Assembly: GCF_017526105.1 (NCBI RefSeq)
Contig: NZ_CP071839.1
Coordinates: forward strand, 4,394,001 to 4,458,000
Source of the DNA: Streptomyces cyanogenus
Lineage (GTDB): Bacteria > Actinomycetota > Actinomycetes > Streptomycetales > Streptomycetaceae
Reading direction: 5' to 3'
Length of the DNA stretch: 64,000 bases
Position numbers and translations under genes: made by a program. The notes below the pieces were generated by a model, which worked only from the letters and a program-made list of their open reading frames with translations, was not told where the DNA came from and did not search any database. Positions 8,730-17,067 of this stretch are shown piece after piece. Positions within the stretch are counted from its first letter, which is position 1. Every line of letters begins with the position of its first letter.

Positions 8730-11700
8730 TCAGCCCGCCGCCGGCAGCGGCTCCGCCTCGGCCTCCCGGTGTGCCATCTCCCGCAGCGGACCGTCCTCGG
8801 CGATCAGTGCCGCGTACGGTCCCCGCTGCACGACCCGGCCGGCGTCGAGCACGATCACCTCGTCCACCGCGTCCAGCCCGGCCATCCGGTGGGTGATCAG
8901 CACCGTCGTACGGCCCTCGGTGGCGGCCAGCAAATCGGCGGTCAGCGCGTCGGCCGTCGGCAGGTCCAGGTGCTCGGCGGGCTCGTCCAGCACCAGCACC
9001 GGGAAACCGGCCAGCAGCGCGCGGGCCAGCGCCAGCCGCTGCCGCTGGCCGCCGGACAGCCGCGCCCCGTGCTCGCCCACGAGCGTGTCCAGGCCGTCGG
9101 GCAGCGAGTCCACCCAGTCGAGCAGCCGGGCCCGGGCCAGCGCTTCCCGCAGATCGGCCTCGGTCGCGTCCTTCCTGGCCAGCAGCAGGTTCTCGCGCAC
9201 CGAACTGTCGAAGAGATGCGCGTCCTGCGCGCACAGCCCGACGAACCGCCGTACGTCGTCACCGGCCAGCGCGCACGCGTCCACACCGGCGAGCGTGTAC
9301 GAACCCGCCTCCGGGTCGAGGAACCGCAGCAGCACCTGAGCGAGGGTCGTCTTGCCGGCACCGGACGCCCCCACCACCGCGACCCGGCGCCCCTGCTCCA
9401 GCGTCAGGTCCAGCCCGGCCAGCGCCTCCCGGCGCTGCCCCTCGTACCGGGCGACCACACCCTTGACGACCACCGGGAACGGTGAGGCGGGCGCCTGCCG
9501 GGGCGACTCCGGTTCGCGTACGGGATCGGGTGCGTCCAGAACCTCGTACACGCGCTCCGCGCTGCGCCGCACCCGCTGCCGGTACCGCACGGCGAGCGGC
9601 AGCCCGAGTACGGCCTCGAAGGCGGCCAGCGGGGTCAGGACCACCACGGCCATCGCCACGCCGCCCAGCCGCCCGGCCGCCACCGCCTGGGCGCCGAACG
9701 CCGCGGTGGCCGTGACGGTCAGCCCGGAGACCAGCGCGGTCAGCCCGTCACCGAGCCCGGTGACGGCCGCGCCCCGCGCGGCGATCCCGGTGAGGGCGCC
9801 GTCGGCCCGCCGGGCCGCGTCCGTACGGCCCGGCAGCGCACCGGCGACGGTCAACTCGGCCGTGCCGGTGAGCAGATCGGCCACCCGGGTCGCGAGCACG
9901 CCCCGGGCGGGCGCCAGCCGCCGCTCGGTCCGCCGGGCCACGGTCGCGGTCAGCAGGGGGACGCCTGCGCCCGCCGCCAGCAGGCCCCCCGCGAGGGCGG
10001 CGCCGGCCTCGGGCAGCAGCCAGGCCGTGAAGCCGACGGAGGCGGCGGAGACGGTGAGGGCGACTCCGGCGGGCAGCAGCCAGCGCAGCCAGTAGTCCTG
10101 GAAGGCGTCCACGTCCGCGACCAGCCGGGTGAGCAGATCACCGCGCCGGGCACCGCGCAGCCCCGCGGGAGCCAGGCGTTCCAGGCGCCGGTACACCGCC
10201 ACCCGGGTGTCGGCCAGCATCCGCAGGACGGCGTCGTGCGACACCAGCCGCTCGGCATACCGGAACACGGCCCGCCCGATCCCGAAGGCCCGGGTCGCGG
10301 TCACCGCCACCATCAGATAAAGCACCGGCGGCTGCTGCGAGGCCCGCGAGATGAGCCACCCGGAGGTCGCCATCAGCCCGACAGCACTCCCGACCGCCAG
10401 ACTTCCCAGCGCCAAGGCCCCGGCCAGCCGCCCCGCCCACCGCCGCCCGTCCCCCCGGACCCGCGCCGGCACACGCCGCCCCCGCCGGGCCTCCCCCTGC
10501 CCCGGCACACGCTCCAGTCCCCCACCCCGCGCATGGCCCACCACACCGCCGAGCCCCCCGAGCCCGGCCCGCTCCGGCCCACCGAGCCCGGATGCCGTCG
10601 GTTCATTCTCCAGCTCACCGAGCCGGGTGGCGGGTGCGCGAAGGCCGGGATCCAGGGGGCGGAGCTCACTGGCAGGTCCGCCGGAGACCCGGCGCCGCCC
10701 AAGCTCGGCACCTCTCAGCCGTACCACCCTGTCGGCCACCGCCAGCAACGCCGGCCGGTGCACGACGATCAACACGGTGCGCCCCACAGCAAGCCTGCGC
10801 ACCGCATCCACGACCTCCCCCTCGGTCCTCCCGTCCAACGCAGCCGTCGGCTCATCCAGCACCAGCACAGGCCGGTCCGCGAGAAACGCCCGAGCCAGAG
10901 CGAGCCTCTGCCGCTGCCCCGCCGACAGCCCCGCCCCGTCCTCCCCGAGCACGGTGTCGACACCCTCCGGCAACCCCGCCACGAACTCCCACGCCCCCGC
11001 GTCCCGCAGAGCCCGGCACACGGCACCGTCGTCGGCCTCCGGCCGGGCCAGCCGCACGTTCTCCGCGACGGTCCCGGCGTACAGATGCGGTCGCTGCGGC
11101 ACCCACGCGATCCGAGACCGCCACTGCGCCAGGTCGAGCCCGGCGAGGTCCGCGCCCCCGATCCGCACCCGCCCCTCGGTGGGCCGTACGAATCCCAGCA
11201 GCACGTTCAGCAGCGTGGACTTGCCCGCCCCGCTCGGCCCGACCAGCGCCACTGTCTCCCCGGGCTCCACGGTGAACGACACACCGGTCACCGCATCCGA
11301 AGCCCGCCCCGGATAGCGAACGGTGACACCCTCGAAGGCCACGGCACCCGCAGGCACCGCCTCGGTGCCCGACACCGGCACCGGCGTCTCCAGCACGGAG
11401 AAGATCTCCTCCGCGGCGGCCAGCCCCTCCGCCGCCGCGTGGTACTGCGCCCCCACCTGCCGCAGCGGCAGATAGGCCTCGGGCGCCAGCACCAGGATGA
11501 CCAGCCCGATGTACAGGTCCATCTCGCCGTGCACGAGCCGCATCCCGATCGTCACGGCGACCAGCGCCACGGACAGCGTGGCCAGCAGCTCCAGCGCGAA
11601 GGAGGAGAGGAAGGCGATCCGCAGGGTCCGCAGCGTGGCCTGGCGGTACTCTCCGGTGATCCGCCGGATGGACGCGGCCTGCGCCTTGGCCCGGCCGAAC

Positions 11701-12344
11701 ACCTTCAGCGTGGGCAGTCCCTCGACGACGTCCAGGAAGTGACCCGACAACCGAGACAGCAGCCGCCACTGCCGGTCCATCCGGGACTGGGTCGCCCAGC
11801 CGATCAGCATCATGAAGACCGGAATCAGCGGCAGGGTCCCAATGATGATCGCTGCCGACACCCAGTCCTCGGTGACGATCCGCGCCAGCACCGCGACCGG
11901 CACGACCACGGCGAGCCCCAGCTGCGGCAGGTAGCGCGCGAAGTAGTCGTCCAGGGCGTCGACCCCGCGCGTGGCCAGGGTGACCAGCGAGCCGGTCCGC
12001 TGACCACTCAGCCACCCCGGACCGAGCGCCGCCGCCCGGTCGAGCAGCCGCCCGCGCAGTTCGGACTTCACGGCCGCACTCGCACGGTGGGCCGCAAGCT
12101 CGGTGAGCCACGCGACGACCGCTCGCCCCACAGCCACGGCAGCCAACATCAGCAGGGGAGTGCGCAGTTCAGCGGCCGACTGCCCGTGCTGGAACGCTCC
12201 GACGACGATCTCCGCGACGAGCATCGCCTGAGCGATGACCAGCCCGGCACCGACGGCGCCCAGCCCGACCACCGCCACGAGGAAGAGCCGAGTGGCGCGG
12301 GCGTACCGCAGAAGGCGTGGATCGATTGGTTTCACGTGAAACAT
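8730..12344 (-). CDS. cydDC: fused CydD-CydC thiol/heme ABC exporter
   Basis: A 1204-residue single-chain version of the CydDC heterodimer, which exports thiols and is needed to assemble cytochrome bd. Each half has a six-helix ABC-exporter membrane domain and a nucleotide-binding domain: Walker A GPSGAGKST near residue 368 and GASGAGKTT near 994, with SAGQRQRLALARAF and SGGQRQRLALARAL signatures and Walker B VLVLDEP in both. A low-complexity Gly/Arg-rich linker around 560-650 joins the halves. Third gene of the cyd operon. The ATG at 12344 lies within a parS sequence, so residues M1-K5 (MFHVK) are encoded by parS. A GTG three codons later (VKPIDPR) is an alternative start. Confidence 0.95.
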   Translation of the reverse strand: MFHVKPIDPRLLRYARATRLFLVAVVGLGAVGAGLVIAQAMLVAEIVVGAFQHGQSAAELRTPLLMLAAVAVGRAVVAWLTELAAHRASAAVKSELRGRLLDRAAALGPGWLSGQRTGSLVTLATRGVDALDDYFARYLPQLGLAVVVPVAVLARIVTEDWVSAAIIIGTLPLIPVFMMLIGWATQSRMDRQWRLLSRLSGHFLDVVEGLPTLKVFGRAKAQAASIRRITGEYRQATLRTLRIAFLSSFALELLATLSVALVAVTIGMRLVHGEMDLYIGLVILVLAPEAYLPLRQVGAQYHAAAEGLAAAEEIFSVLETPVPVSGTEAVPAGAVAFEGVTVRYPGRASDAVTGVSFTVEPGETVALVGPSGAGKSTLLNVLLGFVRPTEGRVRIGGADLAGLDLAQWRSRIAWVPQRPHLYAGTVAENVRLARPEADDGAVCRALRDAGAWEFVAGLPEGVDTVLGEDGAGLSAGQRQRLALARAFLADRPVLVLDEPTAALDGRTEGEVVDAVRRLAVGRTVLIVVHRPALLAVADRVVRLRGAELGRRRVSGGPASELRPLDPGLRAPATRLGELENEPTASGLGGPERAGLGGLGGVVGHARGGGLERVPGQGEARRGRRVPARVRGDGRRWAGRLAGALALGSLAVGSAVGLMATSGWLISRASQQPPVLYLMVAVTATRAFGIGRAVFRYAERLVSHDAVLRMLADTRVAVYRRLERLAPAGLRGARRGDLLTRLVADVDAFQDYWLRWLLPAGVALTVSAASVGFTAWLLPEAGAALAGGLLAAGAGVPLLTATVARRTERRLAPARGVLATRVADLLTGTAELTVAGALPGRTDAARRADGALTGIAARGAAVTGLGDGLTALVSGLTVTATAAFGAQAVAAGRLGGVAMAVVVLTPLAAFEAVLGLPLAVRYRQRVRRSAERVYEVLDAPDPVREPESPRQAPASPFPVVVKGVVARYEGQRREALAGLDLTLEQGRRVAVVGASGAGKTTLAQVLLRFLDPEAGSYTLAGVDACALAGDDVRRFVGLCAQDAHLFDSSVRENLLLARKDATEADLREALARARLLDWVDSLPDGLDTLVGEHGARLSGGQRQRLALARALLAGFPVLVLDEPAEHLDLPTADALTADLLAATEGRTTVLITHRMAGLDAVDEVIVLDAGRVVQRGPYAALIAEDGPLREMAHREAEAEPLPAAG
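12329..12342. other. parS site (perfect), over the cydDC start
   Basis: GTTTCACGTGAAAC, the Streptomyces ParB-binding centromere sequence. It overlaps codons 1-5 of cydDC and lies 24 bp from the next parS copy. Confidence 0.92.
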
Positions 12345-12360
12345 GCCCTTCCGTCCACAG

Positions 12361-12384
12361 GGGGTGTTTCACGTGAAACACCCC
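12361..12384. other. parS site (perfect, 12366-12379) inside a 24-bp palindrome
   Basis: GTTTCACGTGAAAC flanked by GGGGT and ACCCC, forming a perfect 24-bp dyad in the 50-bp gap between cydB and cydDC. As RNA it could form a short hairpin within the operon transcript, so it may combine centromere and attenuator or processing roles. The second role is inference. Confidence 0.9.
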
Positions 12385-12394
12385 CTCGGCGGAC

Positions 12395-13411
12395 TCAGTG
12401 CGCGGTGCCGGCGGCGTCGGCGGCGATGTGCTGCGTGCCGATCCGCTTGCGGAAGACCCAGTAGGTCCAGCCCTGGTAGAGCAGGACGATCGGTGTGGCG
12501 ATCACCGCCAACCACGTCATGATCTTCAGGGTGTACGGGCTCGACGAAGCGTTGGTGACCGTCAGACTCCAGTCCCCGTTCAGCGTGGACGGCATGACGT
12601 TCGGGAAGAGCGACAGGAAGAGCATCGCCACGGCGGCCACGATGGTGGCGCCGGACAGTGTGAACGCCCAGCCCTCACGCCCGAGTTGGTTGGCCACGAG
12701 GGCGGCCACCAGGGCGACGACGGCCACGATCAGGGCGGCCAGGCTCGCGGCGTCACCGCTGTCGGCCTGCGTCCACAGCAGGAAGGCGAGCGCCACGACG
12801 GCCGCGACCAGGCCGACCCACCGGGCCAGTTTCCGTGCCCGTACCCGGATGTCCCCGACGGTCTTGAGCGCGGTGAACACCGCCCCGTGGAAGGTGAACA
12901 GGGTGAGTGTCACCAGACCACCGAGCAGCGCGTAGGGGTTGAGCAGGTCCCCGAGGCTGCCGACGTACTCGAAGTGCCGGTCGATCTTCACGCCCCGCAC
13001 GATGTTCCCGAAGGCCATGCCCCACAGGAACGCCGGGATCAGCGAGGTCCAGAAGATCGCCGTCTCCCAGTTGCGCTGCCAGGTCTCCTCCGGACGCTTG
13101 GCCCGGTACTCGAAGGCGACACCCCGGACGATCAGGCAGACCAGGATGAGGAGGAACGGCAGGTAGAAGCCGGAGAAGAGGGTCGCGTACCACTCCGGGA
13201 ACGCGGCGAAGGTCGCACCGCCCGCGGTGAGCAGCCACACCTCGTTGCCGTCCCAGACCGGACCGATCGTGTTGATCAGCACCCGGCGCTCAGGCCGGTT
13301 CCGGGCCAGCAGTCTGGTGAGGATGCCGACTCCGAAGTCGAAGCCCTCCAGGAAGAAGTAGCCGGTCCACAGGACGGCGATCAGGACGAACCAGACGTCG
13401 TGAAGTTCCAT
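12395..13411 (-). CDS. cydB: cytochrome bd ubiquinol/menaquinol oxidase subunit II
   Basis: A 338-residue membrane protein of normal CydB length with eight or so hydrophobic segments. The N-terminus MELHDVWFVLIAVLWTGYFF and the following FLEGFDFGVGIL and NTIGPVWDGNEVWL motifs are diagnostic of CydB. With CydA it forms the high-affinity terminal oxidase that reduces oxygen without pumping protons. It starts 15 bp after the cydA stop and is followed 50 bp later by cydDC, an operon expected to be controlled by the Rex site upstream of cydA. Confidence 0.97.
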   Translation of the reverse strand: MELHDVWFVLIAVLWTGYFFLEGFDFGVGILTRLLARNRPERRVLINTIGPVWDGNEVWLLTAGGATFAAFPEWYATLFSGFYLPFLLILVCLIVRGVAFEYRAKRPEETWQRNWETAIFWTSLIPAFLWGMAFGNIVRGVKIDRHFEYVGSLGDLLNPYALLGGLVTLTLFTFHGAVFTALKTVGDIRVRARKLARWVGLVAAVVALAFLLWTQADSGDAASLAALIVAVVALVAALVANQLGREGWAFTLSGATIVAAVAMLFLSLFPNVMPSTLNGDWSLTVTNASSSPYTLKIMTWLAVIATPIVLLYQGWTYWVFRKRIGTQHIAADAAGTAH

Positions 13412-13426
13412 GGCTGTTCCCTCGGC

Positions 13427-14935
13427 CTAGTACGAGAAGGCCATCGGCTTGTCGGCGTCACTGGTGTCGCCGCCGATCTTCGTGGGCGGATTGAGGTCGG
13501 CCTCGGTCAGCTCGGGCGGGCCGGCCTTGACGTACTTCGCGAGCAGCTTGACCTCGACCACGGCGAGGATCGCGTACAGCGCGGTGAACACGGTCATCGA
13601 GGTGAGGACCTCGCCCTGGGAGACACCGGGGGAGACCGCGTCCCGGGTCCGCAGGACGCCGTAGACGACCCACGGCTGCCGGCCCATCTCGGTGAAGATC
13701 CAGCCCCAGGAGTTGGCGATCAGCGGGAAGGCCAGGGTCCACGTCGCGATGCGCCAGTACCAGGGGGTGAGCTTCGGGCTGAGCGCCTTGTTCTTGAACA
13801 GCACCAGGTGTGGCACCTCGTCGTCACCGACCCGCAGGTGCTGCGGCAGCATGAACTTCCTGCGGGTCAGCCAGAGCCCGGCCAGGCCGATGGCGAAGGA
13901 GGCCATGCCGAAGCCGATCATCCAGCGGAAGCCCCAGAAGGCGACCGGGATGTTGGGCCGGTAGTCGCCGGGCCCGAACTTCTGCTGCTCGGCCTTGTCG
14001 ACGTCGTTGATGCCGGGCACGTACGAGGTGAAGTCGTCGTTGGCGAGGAAGGACAGTACGCCCGGGATCTCGATGGCCACGGTGTTGTGGCCCTTGTCCA
14101 CATCGCCGTAGGCGAAGATCGAGAACGGCGCCGGCTTCTGGCCGTCCCACAGCGCCTCGGCGGCGGCCATCTTCATCGGCTGCTGCTTGAACATCACCTT
14201 GCCGAGGGTGTCGCCGCTGACCGCGGTGAGCAGACCGGCGATGACCACGGTGATCAGGCCGAGCCGCAGCGAGGTCTTCATCTCGCGTATGTGCTTCCTG
14301 CGGGCCAGGTGGTAGGCGGAGATGCCCACCATGAAGGCGCCACCGGTCAGGAAGGCCGCGGAGAGGGTGTGGAAGGCCTGGCTGAGGGCGGTGTTCTGGG
14401 TCAGTACGGCCCAGAAGTCGGTCAGCTCGGCCCGCCCCTTCACCTTGTCGATCTTGTAGCCGACCGGGTGCTGCATCCAGGAGTTGGCCGCGAGGATGAA
14501 GTACGCCGACAGGATCGTGCCGATCGAGACCATCCAGATGCAGGCCAGGTGGATCTTCTTGGGCAGCTTGTCCCAGCCGAAGATCCACAGACCGATGAAG
14601 GTGGACTCGAAGAAGAACGCGATCAACGCCTCGAACGCGAGCGGGGCACCGAAGATGTCACCGACGAAGCGCGAGTAGTCCGACCAGTTCATGCCGAACT
14701 GGAACTCCTGCACGATGCCGGTGACCACGCCCATCGCGATGTTGATCAGGAAGAGCTTGCCCCAGAACTTCGTCGCCCTGAGGTACTTCTCCTTCTCCGT
14801 GCGCACCCAGGCCGTCTGCAGCCCGGCCGTGAGGGCGGCCAGGGAGATCGTCAGTGGAACGAACAAGAAGTGGTAGACGGTGGTGATGCCGAACTGCCAG
14901 CGCGCCAGTGTCTCCGGCGCCAAAGCCAGGTCCAC
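13427..14935 (-). CDS. cydA: cytochrome bd ubiquinol/menaquinol oxidase subunit I
   Basis: A 502-residue CydA, which carries the b558, b595 and d hemes. The GTG at 14935 was chosen because AAGGAG lies upstream at proper spacing; a longer open frame to 15046 would run into the promoter. Diagnostic segments are LARWQFGITTVYHFLFVPLT (heme-ligand His), the long Q-loop region after residue ~240, and GRQPWVVYGVLRT near residue 400. About nine hydrophobic helices are evident. First gene of cydA-cydB-cydDC. A perfect Rex operator about 90 bp upstream predicts induction when NADH/NAD+ rises under oxygen limitation. Confidence 0.97.
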   Translation of the reverse strand: MDLALAPETLARWQFGITTVYHFLFVPLTISLAALTAGLQTAWVRTEKEKYLRATKFWGKLFLINIAMGVVTGIVQEFQFGMNWSDYSRFVGDIFGAPLAFEALIAFFFESTFIGLWIFGWDKLPKKIHLACIWMVSIGTILSAYFILAANSWMQHPVGYKIDKVKGRAELTDFWAVLTQNTALSQAFHTLSAAFLTGGAFMVGISAYHLARRKHIREMKTSLRLGLITVVIAGLLTAVSGDTLGKVMFKQQPMKMAAAEALWDGQKPAPFSIFAYGDVDKGHNTVAIEIPGVLSFLANDDFTSYVPGINDVDKAEQQKFGPGDYRPNIPVAFWGFRWMIGFGMASFAIGLAGLWLTRRKFMLPQHLRVGDDEVPHLVLFKNKALSPKLTPWYWRIATWTLAFPLIANSWGWIFTEMGRQPWVVYGVLRTRDAVSPGVSQGEVLTSMTVFTALYAILAVVEVKLLAKYVKAGPPELTEADLNPPTKIGGDTSDADKPMAFSY

Positions 14936-15018
14936 GTCGTCACTCTCCTTACTACGCCGTGGTACAGCGGCGGTTTGCCCCTTTTGCTGCACACATACGG
15001 AGCAAACGGGACCGAGCT

Positions 15019-15041
15019 TGTGAACGCGTTCACATTCACAA
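15019..15041. promoter_or_regulatory. Rex operator (ROP) upstream of cydA
   Basis: TGTGAACGCGTTCACA at 15019-15034 is a perfect 16-bp palindrome matching the Rex operator described for Streptomyces coelicolor. A further half-site TTCACAA follows at 15035-15041. It is centred about 92 bp upstream of the cydA GTG, where it can block the cyd operon promoter. Rex releases DNA when NADH/NAD+ is high. Confidence 0.92.
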
Positions 15042-15143
15042 GCCATTATGACGCACTGATTTTCGGCCGCGGAAGGGGGGTCCCCCTTCGCCTTCCCGTC
15101 AAGACCTTGGCAGCGACTTCAACATCTTGTTGAATTGCGCGCC

Positions 15144-15521
15144 ATGCAGATACGCATCTCCTGGCCCGCGGGGCACCTCACCGCGACCCTCGACGCAGAC
15201 ACCCCGACCACCCAGGCCCTCGCCAGGGCACTGCCCCTCGCTGCGACCGCGCGCACCTGGGGGGAGGAGGTGTATTTCGACACAGGCGTCTCTGTTTCAC
15301 GTGAAACGGACGCCCGGCAGGTCGTGGAACCAGGCACGGTGGCCTTCTGGACGGACGGCGACGCACTCGCCCTCCCCTACGGCCCCACGCCGATCTCGCA
15401 AGGCGTGGAGTGCCGCCTCGCGAGCCCGTGCAACATCCTCGGCAGCGTGGACGGGGACGCCGGCCTCCTGTCGACCGTACGGGACGGCGACCCCGTCCGA
15501 GTGGAGCTGATCGAGGAGTAG
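15144..15521 (+). CDS. cyclophilin-like-fold protein
   Basis: A 125-residue protein starting MQIRISWPAGHLTATL. It resembles the small family of bacterial cyclophilin-like beta-barrel proteins: pattern D.PT..ALA..LPL, GEEVYF in the middle, and a C-terminal CRLASPCNILG...V.DGDPVRVE segment. The biochemical role of this family is unknown. A TTG at 15135 would add three residues. A perfect parS lies in frame at 15294-15307 and encodes VSRET in the EVYFDTGVSVSRETD region, where it may form an extra exposed loop. The gene is divergent from cydA and convergent with hisC. Confidence 0.8.
   Translation: MQIRISWPAGHLTATLDADTPTTQALARALPLAATARTWGEEVYFDTGVSVSRETDARQVVEPGTVAFWTDGDALALPYGPTPISQGVECRLASPCNILGSVDGDAGLLSTVRDGDPVRVELIEE
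15294..15307. other. parS site (perfect) inside a coding sequence
   Basis: GTTTCACGTGAAAC lies in frame within the cyclophilin-like gene and is read as VSRET. Confidence 0.92.
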
Positions 15522-15534
15522 AGCTGCTGCCGAG

Positions 15535-16614
15535 CTAGATCTCCTTGCGGAATCCCTCGGCCACCTTCAGGAAGATGTCGTTCGCCTCGGCCTCGCCGAC
15601 CGTGACCCGCACACCCTCCCCCGGGAACGGCCGGATCACCACACCGTGCTCCTCACAGGCCTGTACGAACGGGACCGTACGCTCCCCCAGCCGCAGCCAC
15701 ACGAAGTTGGCCTGCGTCTCCGGCACCGTCCAGCCCTGGGCCCGCAGCGCGTCGACCACGCGCGTGCGCTCGCACACCAGCGAGCCGACCCGGCCCAGCA
15801 ACGCGTCCTCGGCCCGCAGAGAGGCGATCGCCGCCTCCTGCGCCAGCTGGCTCACCCCGAACGGCACCGCCGTCTTGCGCAACGCCGCCGCCACCGGCTC
15901 GTGCGCGATCGCGAAACCGACGCGCAGCCCGGCCAGCCCGTACGCCTTGGAGAAGGTCCGCAGGACGCAGACGTTGGGGCGCTGACGGTACAGCTCGACA
16001 CCGTCGGGCACCTCGGGGTCGCGGATGAACTCCCGGTAGGCCTCGTCCAGCACCACCAGCACATCACCGGGCACCCGGTCGAGGAACCGCTCCAGCTCGG
16101 CCCGCCGCACCACCGTGCCGGTCGGGTTGTTGGGGTTGCAGACGAAGATCAGCCGCGTCCGGTCGGTGATCGCGTCCGCCATCGCGTCCAGATCGTGCAC
16201 GTCACCCGGCGTCAGCGGCACCTGCACCGAGCGGGCGCCGCTGATCTGCGTGATGATCGGGTACGCCTCGAACGACCGCCAGGCGTAGATCACCTCGTCG
16301 CCGGGACCGCTGGTGGCCTGGATGAGCTGCTGGGCGACACCCACCGAACCGGTGCCGGTCGCCAGGTGGGAGAGCGGCACACCGAAGCGGTCGGACAGCT
16401 CGTTCATCAGCCCGGTGCAGGCCATGTCCGGGTAGCGGTTGAAGTCGCAGGCCGCCGCGGTCACGCTCTCCAGCACACCGGGCAGCGGCGGGTACGGGTT
16501 CTCGTTGGAGGACAGCTTGTAGGCGACCGGGCCGCCGGTCGCGGCCGGCTTGCCCGGCTTGTAGGTGGGGATACCCTCCAGCTCGGCGCGCAGCTTGGGG
16601 CTCGTCTCGCTCAC
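15535..16614 (-). CDS. hisC: histidinol-phosphate aminotransferase (class I/II)
   Basis: A 359-residue PLP enzyme. The GTG at 16614 is preceded by a perfect AGGAGG at 6 nt, giving VSETSPKLRAEL. Hallmarks are LSSNENPYPP near residue 35, NPNNPTGT in the middle, the Asp/Tyr of VVLDEAYREF, and the PLP lysine in TFSKAYGLAGLRVGF. The reaction is transamination of imidazole acetol phosphate to histidinol phosphate. It stands outside a his operon, so it may be a second HisC copy or an aromatic aminotransferase of the same family. The small intergenic gap to the convergent cyclophilin-like gene is 13 bp. Confidence 0.88.
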   Translation of the reverse strand: MSETSPKLRAELEGIPTYKPGKPAATGGPVAYKLSSNENPYPPLPGVLESVTAAACDFNRYPDMACTGLMNELSDRFGVPLSHLATGTGSVGVAQQLIQATSGPGDEVIYAWRSFEAYPIITQISGARSVQVPLTPGDVHDLDAMADAITDRTRLIFVCNPNNPTGTVVRRAELERFLDRVPGDVLVVLDEAYREFIRDPEVPDGVELYRQRPNVCVLRTFSKAYGLAGLRVGFAIAHEPVAAALRKTAVPFGVSQLAQEAAIASLRAEDALLGRVGSLVCERTRVVDALRAQGWTVPETQANFVWLRLGERTVPFVQACEEHGVVIRPFPGEGVRVTVGEAEANDIFLKVAEGFRKEI

Positions 16615-17067
16615 CGCAGTCCTCCTCGCGACCACCGGCGGCCCGTCGACACCACCGGCTTCCAATACTCCTCACCTTAAGAGGATTCGGCCCCGCTGCG
16701 TACAGGTGCGGGACACCCGGAAGCGCGGGCACCGTCCCGGGGAGTGGTGAATCCCACGCCCACCACCGGCATCAGGGGCATCGCCGCACGAAGGCGTACG
16801 TTTCGGGGGGCGCGCCGTACATATATCTATGCGCCCGTGGCTTGCGCCGTGGCGCGCGTCCCTCGTGAGGGTGAGTTGAGACCTCATCGAGACATCGGGC
16901 ACTTGGCAGGCCCATCCGCGTCGACAGGTAACGTCTTACCATTGGATCGTTCAACTACCTTGATTTCCAAGGCAGTTGACGTCCAATGACCATGCAGAAA
17001 CGTGCCTGTCAATGCGTGCATATGCGTCCGCACTACCCCACCTCATGAGCCCTACTATCGGCTCGCC
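16615..17067. other. 453-bp divergent intergenic region between hisC and the LacI-type gene
   Basis: No convincing gene. It holds the hisC ribosome binding site at its left edge, a short AT-rich patch near 16822, two inverted repeats (16927-16940 and 16940-16988, listed separately) and a TACTAT -10-like hexamer at 17053-17058, which sits 9 nt before the regulator's ATG. An 81-codon open frame (16744-16989) lacks a ribosome binding site and family resemblance. Confidence 0.7.
16940..16988. repeat. long imperfect inverted repeat (hairpin or operator)
   Basis: Arms pair as CATTGGA/TCCAATG, CG/CG, TCAACT/AGTTGA and CCTTG/CAAGG, with two bulged T residues on the left and one A/C mismatch around an ATTTC loop, about 20 base pairs in all. 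A smaller GGTAA-CGTC-TTACC hairpin abuts it at 16927-16940. It has no T-tract and is not next to a gene end. It may be an operator for the neighbouring LacI-type regulator or a structured RNA leader. Confidence 0.7.

Noticed and set aside
12351..12359. CCGTCCACA as another DnaA box near cydDC
   Set aside because: It only weakly fits the relaxed pattern and is isolated.
12398..15133. 911-codon plus-strand frame opposite cydB and cydA
   Set aside because: Antisense of two strongly recognised genes; no ribosome binding site and low-complexity Gly/Asp/Glu sequence.
16744..16989. 81-codon plus-strand frame in the hisC/LacI-type gap
   Set aside because: No ribosome binding site, Arg-rich non-globular sequence, and it runs through the inverted repeats.
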